From the NCBI GenBank assembly GCA_900660155.1, contig CABFPE010000035.1, forward strand, positions 910,024-945,048: DNA of 35,025 nucleotides, given 5' to 3'. Below are positions 34,421 through 35,025 of the stretch, piece by piece. A program made the position numbers and the translations under genes. The stretch comes from Hofstenia miamia (Eukaryota > Xenacoelomorpha > Acoela > Hofsteniidae). The notes below the pieces were generated by a model. That model was given only the letters and a program-made list of their open reading frames with translations. It did not search any database and had not been told where the DNA came from. How positions within the stretch are numbered: position 1 is the stretch's first letter; each line of letters begins with the position of its first letter.

Positions 34421-34935
34421 TATACAAGATGATTCCCACTTGGCATTTTCTCATTGGGTGCAATTCTCCAATCATACAAAGTTCTTTTCCCAAATAAATA
34501 TTTTCACACTGGCTGCTATTGTTTATACATTACCTATATTAGATTATTCAAAATTTGGACCAAACCTAGCCTTGAGCTCAAGTCCAATGTAAGACCGTGA
34601 ATGTTTTGTATGCAATTGCAATATAAAAGCATGTCTACCAGCTTATTAATTATTTGACACATCTTCAACCTGTTGCCTAATTAAGAGTATTATAAAAATG
34701 TCAAAGTAGGTAACATGCCATGTTTTGGGAAATGGTAAACTTTGAAAAAACATCACTAATGATAACGAAACTTTATCATTACAGTCAATCTCAACTATAG
34801 CCCTTTAGTGTGAAATCATATCAACTAATATATTGAAAATCAGGCAAGGGCATTGTTCTCCTCTTTTTATTGTGTTTAATACTCTGTAATTCGTGGAAAC
34901 ATTAAAGCAGTTTCTAAATTTGACTAATAAATATA

Positions 34936-34970
34936 CAGTGGGCAGCCAGAAGTGGCGAAGGGGTTGTACT
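34936..34970 (+). repeat. Possible TA-flanked transposon end
   Basis: TA (34934-34935) followed by CAGTGGGCAGCCAGAAGTGG has the look of a Tc1/mariner terminal repeat. Any partner end would lie beyond the window. Confidence 0.2.
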
Positions 34971-35001
34971 TGATGACAGCATCTACGTTACCTGCGTGTA
35001 C

Positions 35002-35025
35002 ATATATATATATATATATATATAT
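35002..35025. repeat. TA microsatellite at the window end
   Basis: Uninterrupted AT run reaching the last base. Confidence 0.9.

Noticed and set aside
1..35025. Reassigned stop codons (TAA/TAG read as Gln)
   Set aside because: Read-through stops occur only in clearly decayed relics that also have frameshifts and TGA stops. C-to-T decay explains them better.

Overview
The window is a eukaryotic, almost certainly metazoan, AT-rich intergenic or intronic stretch with a 114-base assembly gap (16086-16199) inside a TA microsatellite. The transposon mix (P-like, Tc1, mariner, piggyBac-like, pogo/Tigger-like, Mutator-like, Helitron, L2/CR1-type LINE) fits an arthropod or another invertebrate with a large repeat-rich genome. 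The species cannot be fixed from this sequence. There are no bacterial operons, rRNA or tRNA genes, or CRISPR arrays.

Layout. 1-1410: a P-element-like transposase C-terminal fragment, then what looks like a deleted piggyBac-type coding remnant. 3136-3537: an unidentified minus-strand coding remnant. 4543-4894: a foldback MITE. 5838-5990: a possible LINE tail. 6205-7820: a Tc1 element with IR/DR ends and a broken DD34E transposase. 8822-9113: a short non-autonomous Helitron inside a TAA microsatellite. 11516-12437: a TA-flanked non-autonomous element containing a perfect 24-bp palindrome. 12516-12822: another weak inverted-repeat element. 16322-16465: a short EF-hand exon on the minus strand with good splice signals, the best candidate for host coding sequence. 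18146-19528: a mariner element with matching terminal repeats and a dead transposase. 26560-27290: LINE reverse-transcriptase debris. 27670-28560: a two-unit tandem repeat and one pogo/Tigger-like terminal repeat. 28595-29800: a Mutator-like transposase pseudogene. 30393-31115: an unidentified nuclear-protein-like pseudogene. 31439-31738: an unidentified acidic ORF. 32261-33745: an L2/CR1-type LINE on the minus strand. 34255-34420: an unexplained CpG-rich segment.

Almost every coding unit is a relic broken by frameshifts and stop codons. Many of the stops look like C-to-T decay of CAA, CAG or CGA codons. The elements do not form a pathway; they record successive insertions. I found no convincing new biological system. 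The items most worth following up are the EF-hand exon, the Helitron in the microsatellite, the palindrome-bearing 922-bp element and the unidentified pseudogene at 30.4-31.1 kb.
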